A stretch of DNA of 64,000 nt from Methylobacterium durans. Its GTDB lineage: Bacteria; Pseudomonadota; Alphaproteobacteria; Rhizobiales; Beijerinckiaceae. The stretch spans positions 5,441,501 to 5,505,500 of the forward strand of contig NZ_CP029550.1 of the NCBI RefSeq assembly GCF_003173715.1. Direction: 5' to 3'. Shown in pieces: positions 33,183 to 41,409 of this stretch. Positions within the stretch are counted from its first letter, which is position 1. Each line of letters opens with the position of its first letter. The notes below the pieces were generated by a model that saw nothing but the letters and a program-made list of their open reading frames with translations, was not told where the DNA came from and made no database searches. A program made the translations under genes and the position numbers.

Positions 33183-36100
33183 CTAACGGGCGCCCTCCGC
33201 AGCCGCCTGGGGCAGGGGCGCCTCGCCCGGCTCGTCCCGCTCGCCGACGAAGCGGCCGAAGATGCGCCCGAGCCGGCGCGACAGGCCGTCCATCAGCAGG
33301 AACACGGCCGGCACGAAGACGAGCGAGAGCAGGGTCGAGACGATCAGCCCCGCGATCACCGCCACCGCCATCGGCGCGCGGAACTCGCCGCCGACGCCGA
33401 GGGCCATCGCGGAGGGCACCATGCCGGCGGCCATGGCGATCGTCGTCATCACGATCGGCCGCGCCCGCTTTCGGCCCGCATCGACGATGGCGGTGACCGG
33501 ATCGACGCCGCGGGCCATCTCCTCGACGGCGAAATCGACCAGCATGATCGCGTTCTTCGTCACGAGGCCCATCAGCATCAGGATGCCGATGACGACGGGC
33601 ATCGAGATCGGCATGTTGAGGAGGAGGAGGCCGAGGATCGCGCCGCCGATCGAGAGCGGCAGCGAGAACAGGATGGTGAGCGGCTGCAGGAACGAGCCGA
33701 ACAGGAGCACCAGCACCGCGTAGACCATCATGATCCCGGCGCCCATCGCCATCAGGAAGCCGGAGAAGACCTCGGCCATGATCTCGGCATCGCCCGTCTG
33801 GCGGATGGTGACGCCGGGCGGCAGGCTCTTCGCGGTCGGCGTTGCGAGCGCCTGGGCGATCAGCGAGCCGAGCGCGTCCGAGCCCTCCATGTTGGCCTCG
33901 ACGGCGACGCGCACGGCGCGGTCGTAGCGGTCGATGGCGCCCGGTCCCTTGTCGAGCTCGATCTCGGCCACCGCCGCGAGCGGCACCGCCGCGCCGTTCT
34001 TGGCCGGGACCTTAAGGGTCTCGAGCCGCGAGACGGCGCCGCGGGCGCTCTCGGGAAGCTGCACCCGGATCGGCACCTGCCGATCCTTGGCGTTGAACTT
34101 CGGCAGGTTCAGGCCGATGTCGCCGATCGTGCCGACCCGGACCGTCTCGGCGATGGCGTCCGTCGTCACGCCGAGATCGGCCGCCGCGCCCTCCTTCGGG
34201 CGGATGCGCACCTCGGTCCGGTCGAGCGGCGCGGTCGACATCACGGCGACGAGATGCGGGATCTCCGCCATGTCGCGCTGGAGCCGCGCGGCGACCTCGG
34301 TGACCTCCGCGGCGTCGGGCCCGCTCACCACGAGGGCGAGGTCGCGCTGGCCGCTGTCGCGCAGGGTCCAGGAACGGATGTCGGGCTCCTCGGCGACGAG
34401 GCCCGCGATCTCGGTCTCGATCGCCGCCTGCTTCTTCCGCCGCGCGCTCTTCGGCACGAGGTTCACGGTCAGCGTCGCGAGCCGCGTCTCCATCTTGCCG
34501 CCGGCTTGGCGCCCGCCGTCGACGAAGACTGAGGTCACCTCGGGCAGCGCCCGGATGCGGGCGGCGACGCGGTCGGACACGGCCACGGTGTCGGCGAGCT
34601 TCGCGCCCGGCGCCAGCTCGACCATGACCAGCGTGCGGGCATTGTCCTGCTTCGGCACGAAGCCGGAGGGCAGCAGCGCCGTCGAGGCGAGCGAGCCGGC
34701 AAACAGCGCGAGGCCGACGAGGAGCGTGATCACCCGGTGGCGCACCGACCAGCCGACGAGGCGCCCGTAGGCGCGCATCACCCATCCCTCGCGCTCCTCG
34801 GCATGGCCGTGGTCGCGCAGGAAGTAGGCGGCGAGCATCGGGGTGATCAGGCGCGCGACGAGGAGCGACATGAACACCGAGACCGCGATGGTGAGCCCGA
34901 ACTGGATGAAGTAGCGCCCCGCGATCCCGCCCATGAAGGAGACAGGCGCGAACACCGCGATCAGGGTCGCCGTGATGGCGATGACGGCAAGCCCGATCTC
35001 GTCCGCGCCCTCGATCGCGGCCCGGTAGGGCGATTTGCCGAGCCGCATGTGGCGGACGATGTTCTCGATCTCGACGATGGCGTCGTCGACGAGGATGCCG
35101 GTCACGAGCGTGATCGCGAGCAGGCTGATGCCGTTGAGCGTGAAGCCCAGCGCGTCCATCGCCCAGAAGGTCGGGAAGACCGAGAGCGGCAGCGCCACCG
35201 CCGCGATCAGCGTCGCCCGCCAGTCGCGCAGGAACAGCAGCACCACCACGACCGCGAGCGCCGCGCCCTCGATGAGGGTGTGCATGGCCGAATCGTAGCT
35301 GCCGATCGTGGCCGAGACCGAGGAATCGATCGTCTCGAAGGCGATGTCCGGGTGGCTCGCCCGGAACTCGGCGATGCGCTTCTCGACGCCGGCCGCGACC
35401 TCGGCGTCGCTCGCGCCCGAGCCCCGCGAGACCGCGAAGGCGACGACGGGCTCGCCGTTGAAGCGGGCGAAGGTGCGCGGCTCCTCGATCCCGTCCTCGA
35501 TCGTCGCGAGGTCGTCGAGCCGTACCTTGCGGCCGCCGGGCAGCACGATCGAGGTGGCCTTGAGGTCGCGCACGCTGCGCGAGGCGGCCAGGGTCCGGAT
35601 CGACTGCTCGCGCCCGCCGACCTCGCCGCGCCCGCCCGCCATGTCGGCGGAGGTGAGGCGCAATTGCCGGTTCACGTCGGCCGCCGTGATGCCGAGCGCC
35701 AGCAGCCGGTCGGGCTGGAGCGTGACCCGCACCTCGCGGGCGACGCCTCCGACGCGCTCGACGCCGCCGACGCCCTTCACCCCCTGCAGACTGCGCGCGA
35801 CGGTATCCTCGACGAACCACGACAGTTCGGCCGGCGTCATGGCGGGCGCCTTCACCCCGTAGACGAGGATCGGCAGGCCCGCGATCTCGACCCGGCTGAT
35901 CACCGGCTCGTCGATGGTGCGGGGCAGGTTGATGCGGATCTTCGAGACCGCGTCCTTGACGTCGTTCACCGCCCGGTCGGTGTTCACCTCCAGCCGGAAC
36001 TCGACCGTCGTCACGGACGACCCTTCGGTGATCGCCGAGGTGATGTGCTTGACGCCGCGCACGCCCGCGATCGAATCCTCGACCCACTTGGTGACCTGGG

Positions 36101-36287
36101 TCTGAAGCTCCGAGGGCGCGGCGCCGGATTGCGTGATCGCCACCGAGACGATCGGCACGTCGACATTCGGCATCCGCGTGACGGCGAGGCCGCGGAAGCT
36201 GACGAGGCCGAGCACCACCAGCACGAGGAACAGGACGAGCGGCGCGATCGGGTTGCGGATCGCCCAGGCGGAGACGTTGAGGCGCAT
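33183..36287 (-). CDS. RND efflux pump inner-membrane subunit (AcrB/HAE1 type)
   Basis: A 1034-residue proton-driven multidrug exporter, the usual length of the family. It begins MRLNVSAWAIRNPIAPLVLF, with the first transmembrane helix and a large periplasmic porter loop. The proton-relay region of transmembrane helix 4 has GILVDDAIVEIENIVRHMRL, and the second repeat has SMPVVIGILMLMGLVTKNAI and MLVDFAVEEMARG. The adaptor gene lies immediately upstream (46 bp) on the same strand, with the TetR regulator before it. No outer-membrane channel gene is in the window. Confidence 0.95.
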   Translation of the reverse strand: MRLNVSAWAIRNPIAPLVLFLVLVVLGLVSFRGLAVTRMPNVDVPIVSVAITQSGAAPSELQTQVTKWVEDSIAGVRGVKHITSAITEGSSVTTVEFRLEVNTDRAVNDVKDAVSKIRINLPRTIDEPVISRVEIAGLPILVYGVKAPAMTPAELSWFVEDTVARSLQGVKGVGGVERVGGVAREVRVTLQPDRLLALGITAADVNRQLRLTSADMAGGRGEVGGREQSIRTLAASRSVRDLKATSIVLPGGRKVRLDDLATIEDGIEEPRTFARFNGEPVVAFAVSRGSGASDAEVAAGVEKRIAEFRASHPDIAFETIDSSVSATIGSYDSAMHTLIEGAALAVVVVLLFLRDWRATLIAAVALPLSVFPTFWAMDALGFTLNGISLLAITLVTGILVDDAIVEIENIVRHMRLGKSPYRAAIEGADEIGLAVIAITATLIAVFAPVSFMGGIAGRYFIQFGLTIAVSVFMSLLVARLITPMLAAYFLRDHGHAEEREGWVMRAYGRLVGWSVRHRVITLLVGLALFAGSLASTALLPSGFVPKQDNARTLVMVELAPGAKLADTVAVSDRVAARIRALPEVTSVFVDGGRQAGGKMETRLATLTVNLVPKSARRKKQAAIETEIAGLVAEEPDIRSWTLRDSGQRDLALVVSGPDAAEVTEVAARLQRDMAEIPHLVAVMSTAPLDRTEVRIRPKEGAAADLGVTTDAIAETVRVGTIGDIGLNLPKFNAKDRQVPIRVQLPESARGAVSRLETLKVPAKNGAAVPLAAVAEIELDKGPGAIDRYDRAVRVAVEANMEGSDALGSLIAQALATPTAKSLPPGVTIRQTGDAEIMAEVFSGFLMAMGAGIMMVYAVLVLLFGSFLQPLTILFSLPLSIGGAILGLLLLNMPISMPVVIGILMLMGLVTKNAIMLVDFAVEEMARGVDPVTAIVDAGRKRARPIVMTTIAMAAGMVPSAMALGVGGEFRAPMAVAVIAGLIVSTLLSLVFVPAVFLLMDGLSRRLGRIFGRFVGERDEPGEAPLPQAAAEGAR

Positions 36288-36332
36288 GGCGCGATCCGTC
36301 GGTTGCGAGGAGGATGGGGGAGGCGGGCCGCC

Positions 36333-37565
36333 TTACGGCAGGCCGGCCTCCGCGGTGTCGCGCGGCGCGGGCGTCGCGGCGACGGCGGGCGCCGGCGTCG
36401 CGGTGAGGACGGGGCGCACGCGGTCGCCCTCGCGCAGGAAGCTGCCGGCGCGGGCCACCACGCGCTCGCCCGCGTCGAGGCCGGCGCGGACCTCGACATC
36501 GTCGGCGTCGGAGAGCCCGGTCCGGACCTCGCGGGCCTCGACCCTGTCGCCCGAGACCACGAGCACGCTGCTGCGCTTGGCCCCGCCGTAGAGCACGGCG
36601 GCTTGCGGCACGGTCACGCCGCGGGTGCGGGCGAGCTCGACGCCGCCGCGCACGAAGGTGCCGATGCGCAGGCGCGGGTCGGCGTCGAGGCGGACGCGGA
36701 CCTTGCCGAGGCGGGTGGACTTGTCGACCTCCGGATAGACCGCGCGGATGCTGCCCGCGACGCGCTCGCCGTCGCCGATCTCGATCCAGGCGGCCTTGCC
36801 CTCGCGCAGGAGCGGGAGCTTGGTCTCGATGACCTCGCCCTCGAGCTCGATCTCCCCGCGGGCGATCATCCGGAACAGGGGCTCGGCCGAGGCCGAGGCG
36901 GCGAGGCCGACGCGGGCGGTGCGGCGGCTGACGATGCCGGCCTCCGGCGCCCGGATCTCGGTGCGGGCGAGCCGCAATTCGAGTTCGGCGCGCAAGGCCT
37001 CGGCCTGCGCCAGATCGGCTCTCGCGATGACGAGCCCGTTGCGGGCGAAGGCGAGCTTGCCCTCGGCCTGGCGGAGCGCGGCCGTGCGACCCTCCATCAC
37101 CGCCGCGGTGGCGTTGCCGGTCTGGAGGAGCTGCCTCGCGCGGTCGTGGGCGAGACGGGCCTCGAGCTCGGCGGCCTCAGCCTGCTCGATCGTGCTCTGC
37201 GCCTGGGGGATCGCGGCCCTGGCCTTGTCGACGAGGGCGTTCTGCTGGGCGAGCTGCCGGTCGATCAGGTCGCGGGAGAGGCGCGCCAGGACCTGCCCGC
37301 GCTCGACGCGCAGGCCTTCTTCCGCGAGCACCTCGGTGACGCGGTAGCCCTCGATCTCGGGGCTGACCAGGATCTCGTCGCGCGGCACCAGCGTGCCGGT
37401 GACGACGACGGTCTCGACGATCTCGCGGCGGGCCGCCTCGACCACGCTGATGGCGGGCGCGGGCCGGATTCCGGCCGGGGCCGGGCCGGTCTCCGCCAGG
37501 GCGGGCGCCGCCGAGAACCCGAGGGCGAGGAGCGCGGGACCGACGCGGGAGAGGATGGAGGTCAT
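36333..37565 (-). CDS. RND efflux periplasmic adaptor (membrane fusion protein)
   Basis: A 410-residue adaptor with a signal peptide (ILSRVGPALLALGFSAAPALA). It has the biotinyl-lipoyl-like half motif (VETVVVTGTLVPRDEILVSP, later EIRAPEAGIVSRRTARVG) flanking a long alpha-hairpin (QNALVDKARAAIPQAQSTIE, and onward). Beta-barrel and membrane-proximal domains end near VVARAGSFLREGDRVRPVL. It bridges the RND pump to an outer-membrane channel. It is in the operon with the pump gene downstream and a TetR gene 16 bp upstream. Confidence 0.93.
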   Translation of the reverse strand: MTSILSRVGPALLALGFSAAPALAETGPAPAGIRPAPAISVVEAARREIVETVVVTGTLVPRDEILVSPEIEGYRVTEVLAEEGLRVERGQVLARLSRDLIDRQLAQQNALVDKARAAIPQAQSTIEQAEAAELEARLAHDRARQLLQTGNATAAVMEGRTAALRQAEGKLAFARNGLVIARADLAQAEALRAELELRLARTEIRAPEAGIVSRRTARVGLAASASAEPLFRMIARGEIELEGEVIETKLPLLREGKAAWIEIGDGERVAGSIRAVYPEVDKSTRLGKVRVRLDADPRLRIGTFVRGGVELARTRGVTVPQAAVLYGGAKRSSVLVVSGDRVEAREVRTGLSDADDVEVRAGLDAGERVVARAGSFLREGDRVRPVLTATPAPAVAATPAPRDTAEAGLP

Positions 37566-37581
37566 GGGCTTTTTCGTCCCG

Positions 37582-38193
37582 TCAGCGGTCGATCGGGCGG
37601 CCTGCGAGGCCGGTCTCGATCAGCGCGAGGAGGTGGGCGACGGCCGGAGCCGGGTCGTAATCGTCGGCCACCGCGCGGTTCACGATGATGCCCTTCATCA
37701 GGGGGTTCATCGCCTCGTAGAGCGCGGCGGCGTCGCGACCGGGCCCGGTCGCGAGGGCCGCCAGCGTCTCCACGAACCAGGCGCGGGCCTCCGCCTCGCC
37801 CCGTGTCACCATGGCGGCGATGTCCGGGTTGCGGGTGGCCTCCGACCAGATGTCGACGCGCAGGATCGCGGTCTCGCGGGTGATCGCCAGGAAGTAGCGC
37901 TCGATGATGCCGATGAGCGCGCCGTGCCGGTCGCCCGCGCGCTCCATCGCCTCGACGAGGGCCATGCCGCGCTGGCGCTCGCGCTCCGCGAGGCCGAGGA
38001 CGAGGGCCTCCTTCGACTGGAAATAGCGGTAGAAATTGCCCGGGCTCATGGCGGCCTCGCGGGCGAGGTCCTGCATGGTCGTGCGATGGAAGCCGTTGCG
38101 CACGAAGCAGGCCTCGGCGGCGTCGAGGATGTGCTCGCGGCGCGCCGCCTGGCTGCTGCGGGCGTCGAGAAGGGTGCCGGCGGCGGCGCTCAC
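37582..38193 (-). CDS. TetR/AcrR-family regulator of the efflux operon
   Basis: A 203-residue repressor starting at GTG 38193, overlapping the stop of the preceding small gene (GTGA). The helix-turn-helix is HRTTMQDLAREAAMSPGNFY, then RYFQSKEALVLGLAE, and the ligand domain is TetR_C-like. It is the second gene of the operon 38489 to 33183 and probably binds the two identical palindromes upstream of 38489, giving autoregulated control of the pump. The frame is open to 38337, but the GTG fits the overlap. Confidence 0.88.
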   Translation of the reverse strand: MSAAAGTLLDARSSQAARREHILDAAEACFVRNGFHRTTMQDLAREAAMSPGNFYRYFQSKEALVLGLAERERQRGMALVEAMERAGDRHGALIGIIERYFLAITRETAILRVDIWSEATRNPDIAAMVTRGEAEARAWFVETLAALATGPGRDAAALYEAMNPLMKGIIVNRAVADDYDPAPAVAHLLALIETGLAGRPIDR

Positions 38194-38489
38194 GACAGGC
38201 GGCTCCCGAGCCGGCGGACCGCCTCGTCCCGCGTCCGGACGGGGCCGCAGGCTTGAGGCCGCAGGTCGAGGCCGCCGCAGACGCGCGCCTGCCACCCCGT
38301 CGGCCCGGCGCCGGTCCAGCCGACGAACGCGAGCCATCCGAGCACCAGGAGGCCCCCGAGGAGGACGTTCATCGGCGAGGCGAGGACGCGGAGCTGCGCC
38401 CGGATGCGCAAGCGGCGCGGCAGAACACGCCGAAGGGCGCCTCCGCGCTGGGGCGGCAGGGATCGGACGACGCGGCTCGACAGGTGCAT
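38190..38489 (-). CDS. Small membrane protein, first gene of the efflux operon
   Basis: A 99-residue protein with a basic N-terminus (RSLPPQRGGALRRVLPRRLR), one transmembrane helix (MNVLLGGLLVLGWLAFVGW) and a short cysteine-containing tail that probably faces the periplasm (ARVCGGLDLRPQACGPVRTR). It is unlike known pump subunits. It lies between the operators and tetR, and its stop overlaps the tetR start, so it should be co-regulated. ATG 38489 follows AGGAGCCAGC; the next upstream ATG (38531) would place the operator inside the gene. Confidence 0.6.
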   Translation of the reverse strand: MHLSSRVVRSLPPQRGGALRRVLPRRLRIRAQLRVLASPMNVLLGGLLVLGWLAFVGWTGAGPTGWQARVCGGLDLRPQACGPVRTRDEAVRRLGSRLS

Positions 38490-38512
38490 GCTGGCTCCTC
38501 CGACACCCGTGT

Positions 38513-38548
38513 AATGAACGTTCATTCTCACGTCAATGAACGTTCATT
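38513..38548. promoter_or_regulatory. Two identical 14-bp palindromes, TetR operators
   Basis: AATGAACGTTCATT is a perfect palindrome present twice, at 38513-38526 and 38535-38548, with centres 22 bp apart (two helical turns). The core TGAACGTTCA is the style of site bound by AcrR-type TetR repressors. It lies 24 bp before the first gene of the tetR-efflux operon. Confidence 0.85.
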
Positions 38549-38580
38549 CTCATGCGTGCGCGGCGTCCGGCCGCTCACCC

Positions 38581-38698
38581 CATCTCTCCCGTCCGGGAGA
38601 GGTCGAGTCCGCGGAATGCGAACCGGGTGAGGGGTGCGACCTCTCCGGAAAGACCTGGATCCCTCCCCCTGTCCCTCTCCCGAACGGGAAAGGGGATC
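38581..38698. repeat. Palindromic intergenic repeat, copy B1
   Basis: It begins CTCTCCCGTCCGGGAGAGG, has GGGTGAGGGGTGCGACCTCT in the middle and ends CTCTCCCGAACGGG. It shares the insert AAAGACCTGGATCCCTCCCC with copy D2. Confidence 0.85.
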
Positions 38699-38765
38699 CG
38701 CGCCCGGCCCAGAACCGTGGCGATGTCCTCACTTCCGTCGCGCTCCGCAGGACGAGCCGGGCGCC

Positions 38766-38880
38766 CACCTCTCCCGTCCGGAAGGTCTGAGTCGGCGTCA
38801 GCCGACCGGGTGAGGGGTGCGACCATTCCGGAGAGGTCGCATCCCTCACCCCAACCCTCTCCCGAACGAGAGAGGGAGCC
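38766..38880. repeat. Palindromic intergenic repeat, copy B2
   Basis: Same layout as copy A: CCTCTCCCGTCCGG, GTCGGCGTCAGCCGACCGGG, GTGAGGGGTGCGAC, GTCGCATCCCTCACCC and CTCTCCCGAACGAGAGAG. It is in tandem with B1, 68 bp apart. Confidence 0.85.
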
Positions 38881-39042
38881 GCGCTCGCCCCTCCGCGTCG
38901 CATCATCCCGGCACCGGAACGCTTCGCTTACCTCCGCGGGGGGCTTGCCTAGACGCCGACGAATCCGCATGGCACGTCGGAGCGGCCAAGGTCGCGCGCC
39001 GTGGGCCGCGGTTCCCGGACCCGTCGCATACAGGAGTTCTGG

Positions 39043-39843
39043 ATGATCACGAGTCGGTACAGGAGATCCGCGGCGGCGGCCGCCCTCGCGGCCCTCGTCG
39101 GCCTCGCCGGCCGCGCGGAGGCCGCGCAATGCGGGAATTCCGCCGCCGGGTACGAGGCGTGGAAGCGGGAATTCGCCGACGAGGCGCGCGGGCGCGCCAG
39201 CGCCGCGAGCCTCGCCGCCCTGATGCAGACCTCCTACTCGTCCCCAACCATCTCGGCCGACCGCGGCCAGAAGAGCTTCAAGCTCTCCCTCGACCAGTTC
39301 CTGGCCAAGCGCGGCGGCCCGGCCATCGTCTCGCGCGGGCGCGCGCTCAAGCAGCAGAACGCCGCCCTGTTCGCCTCGATCGAGCAGCGCTACGGCGTGC
39401 CTCCGGGCCCGCTTCTGGCCATCTGGGGCATGGAGACGGGCTTCGGGGCCGTGCGCGGCAACATCAACACGCTCTCGGCCGTGGCGACGCTGGCCTACGA
39501 TTGCCGCCGCTCCGCCTATTTCACGGACCAGCTCTACGCTGCCCTGACCCTCGTCGACCGCGGGCTCCTGACGGCGAACACGCGCGGCGCCGCGCACGGC
39601 GAGGTCGGCCACACGCAGTTCCTGCCGAAGAACGTGCTGAATTACGGCACGGGCGGCAGCCTCGACAGCGCCCCGAACGCGCTCAACGCCACCGCGAACT
39701 TCCTCAAGGCCCATGGCTGGCGGGCGGGCGCCGGCTACCAGCCGGGCGAGCCGAACTTCGCGGCGATCCAGGGCTGGAACGCGGCCTCCGTCTACCAGAA
39801 GGCCATCGCGCTGCTCGGCCAGCGCATCGACGGCGGCCAGTAG
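39043..39843 (+). CDS. Lytic murein transglycosylase (MltB/SLT_2 type)
   Basis: A 266-residue exported enzyme that cleaves the glycan strand of peptidoglycan, forming 1,6-anhydro ends. It has a signal peptide (residues about 1-28, SAAAAALAALVGLAGRAEA). The catalytic glutamate is in LLAIWGMETGFGAVRGN, and the substrate groove has GEVGHTQFLPKNVLNYG. The later LNATANFLKAHGWRAG matches the family. The C-terminal peptidoglycan-binding domain found in many homologues is absent. The start follows CAGGAGTTCTGG. Confidence 0.9.
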   Translation: MITSRYRRSAAAAALAALVGLAGRAEAAQCGNSAAGYEAWKREFADEARGRASAASLAALMQTSYSSPTISADRGQKSFKLSLDQFLAKRGGPAIVSRGRALKQQNAALFASIEQRYGVPPGPLLAIWGMETGFGAVRGNINTLSAVATLAYDCRRSAYFTDQLYAALTLVDRGLLTANTRGAAHGEVGHTQFLPKNVLNYGTGGSLDSAPNALNATANFLKAHGWRAGAGYQPGEPNFAAIQGWNAASVYQKAIALLGQRIDGGQ

Positions 39844-39852
39844 GCCCCGCCC

Positions 39853-39956
39853 GCCTCTCGCGCTCGGGCGGTCTCAGTCCGCGGAACGCGGACCGGGTGA
39901 GGGGCACGCGTCATCCGGAGAGGTCGCCCCCCTCTCCCGAACGGGCGAGGGAGCCC
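39853..39956. repeat. Palindromic intergenic repeat, copy C
   Basis: A degenerate copy: CCTCTCGCGCTCGGGCGG, CGGACCGGGTGAGGGGC, CCGGAGAGGTCGCCCCCC and CTCTCCCGAACGGGCGAG. It lies directly after the transglycosylase stop codon and before the convergent DUF2778 gene. Confidence 0.75.
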
Positions 39957-39987
39957 GTCGCGCCCGGCTGAGACCGGAGATCTCGTC

Positions 39988-41094
39988 TCAGCCGCCCGCC
40001 CGTCCGGTCAGGCGGTCCCACAGGCCGATGCGGCTGCCGCCGGCCGGGGGACCGTCCTGCCTGGAGCCCGCCACCACGACGAGGCGGCGGACCTCGCCGC
40101 GCAGGAACGCCTGCAGGAAGCGGTCGTATTGCCGGAAGACCACGCAGCCGTTCGAGGCGCCGCTCGGGCCGAGCATGTAGGTGTGGGCGAGGATGCCGTC
40201 GCGCCCGTGGATGGCGGCGCTGCCGCCGACCGGGTTGAGGCGGATCGCCCGCACGCCGTGGAACAGCCGCTCGCGCTCGGTCAGGTCGTAGGTGCCGGGC
40301 GGCGTCGAGCCGCGCATGCGCAGATGGACGTGGCGCGGGTTGTCGAGGCTCGCCCCGAGGCCGGAATGCGCCTCCAGCACCTCGCCGCCCGGCAGGTAAA
40401 CCCGCGCGGCGCTGATGTCGTAGATGGCGGTGCCGGCCCCGGGCGACGGGGCCGGGCTGAGGCGGGCGCGGGGCGAGTCGTCGATGCCGTCGCGCTGCGG
40501 CGCCGCGTAGGCCAGGGCCGGGGCGGCGGGCGGCTCGTCCGCTCCGCCGAGCATGCGCTCGAAGAAGGGGCGCTCCGCAGTCGCGGCGCTGAAGACGCTG
40601 CGGGTCGAGGGCATCGGCGTGCGGCCCGCTTGGCGCGGCGTCATCGCGGCTTCGAGGCGCCGGAATTCCGGAGGGCGCGGCACCGGCAGGGGCACGGTCG
40701 GGGCAGGGCGGGGCGCCTCGACGGCCGCGAGCAGCGGGGCCGGCTCGACGCGCCGGGGCTCCCGGGGCGGCGGCGGGATCAGGCCGGCCTCGGCCCGCCG
40801 CGCGGGGGCGAAGGCGGCGGCCTCTGCGGACAGGGGTTTCGGGTCGAGCATCCAGGCGGCGGCGCCGGGCGCCGCGAGGGCGAGCGTCGCGCGGATGGGG
40901 GCCTCGGCCGGGGCGGGAGCGGCCGGGCGCGGCTCGGCGGCCGCCGATTCGGTTGGCCTTTCCCCCTCCGGAAGAACGGAGGCGAGGGAGGCCGCGACGC
41001 CGATGCCGACGAAGGCGAGGCTTAAGGCGCGGCTGAGGCGGCGCCGGCGGAGGGACGCGGCGGAACGGCCGGACGGGTACGCAACGTGGACCAT
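39988..41094 (-). CDS. DUF2778 (L,D-transpeptidase-like) membrane-anchored protein
   Basis: A 368-residue protein with an N-terminal transmembrane segment (RALSLAFVGIGVAASLASVL). A long proline/alanine-rich periplasmic linker follows, then a C-terminal domain from about residue 225. That domain has EAHSGLGASLDNPRHVHLRM, STPPGTYDLTERERLF and a catalytic-looking GRDGILAHTYMLGPSGASNG with Cys about 317 in NGCVVF. The His-to-SxGC arrangement is the YkuD/DUF2778 active site, suggesting peptidoglycan cross-link editing. The neighbouring gene is a lytic transglycosylase. Confidence 0.82.
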   Translation of the reverse strand: MVHVAYPSGRSAASLRRRRLSRALSLAFVGIGVAASLASVLPEGERPTESAAAEPRPAAPAPAEAPIRATLALAAPGAAAWMLDPKPLSAEAAAFAPARRAEAGLIPPPPREPRRVEPAPLLAAVEAPRPAPTVPLPVPRPPEFRRLEAAMTPRQAGRTPMPSTRSVFSAATAERPFFERMLGGADEPPAAPALAYAAPQRDGIDDSPRARLSPAPSPGAGTAIYDISAARVYLPGGEVLEAHSGLGASLDNPRHVHLRMRGSTPPGTYDLTERERLFHGVRAIRLNPVGGSAAIHGRDGILAHTYMLGPSGASNGCVVFRQYDRFLQAFLRGEVRRLVVVAGSRQDGPPAGGSRIGLWDRLTGRAGG

Positions 41095-41409
41095 GCGGGG
41101 CAGACTCGGGGTACGTGCTTCCCGCTCAGGCCGGCCGCGCGGGCACGCTCCGGATCCATCCGCGCGCCAGCGCGAATGCCGTCCGGTCCGTGGTCACCGA
41201 TGCGGGGATGATCGACCTTGAGCCTCGCCCATTGAGCGCTGGTTTGGTTAATTTTGGCTCAATCGGATGATTCTTGCGGTCGGATCCCGCCTTCGGCGGT
41301 CGGAAACCCCCGGATCGGCCGGCCGGCCCAGCGGGCGCGCGGGGCGATATGCTATGAGGCGCAGCGATGGTCCCGCCGGGGCCGGATGCGGGTGGGGGCG
41401 ACGCGCGAC
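41095..41409. other. Divergent intergenic region
   Basis: No gene supported. It separates the leftward DUF2778 gene from the rightward ModE-like regulator. A short AT-richer patch at 41235-41275 (TTTGGTTAATTTTGGCTCAA) is the likely promoter area. Confidence 0.4.

Noticed and set aside
33156..37688. Frames of 458 and 983 codons antisense to the RND pump and adaptor
   Set aside because: His/Arg/Asp-rich translation typical of the reverse of membrane-protein genes; the leftward genes have clear family motifs.
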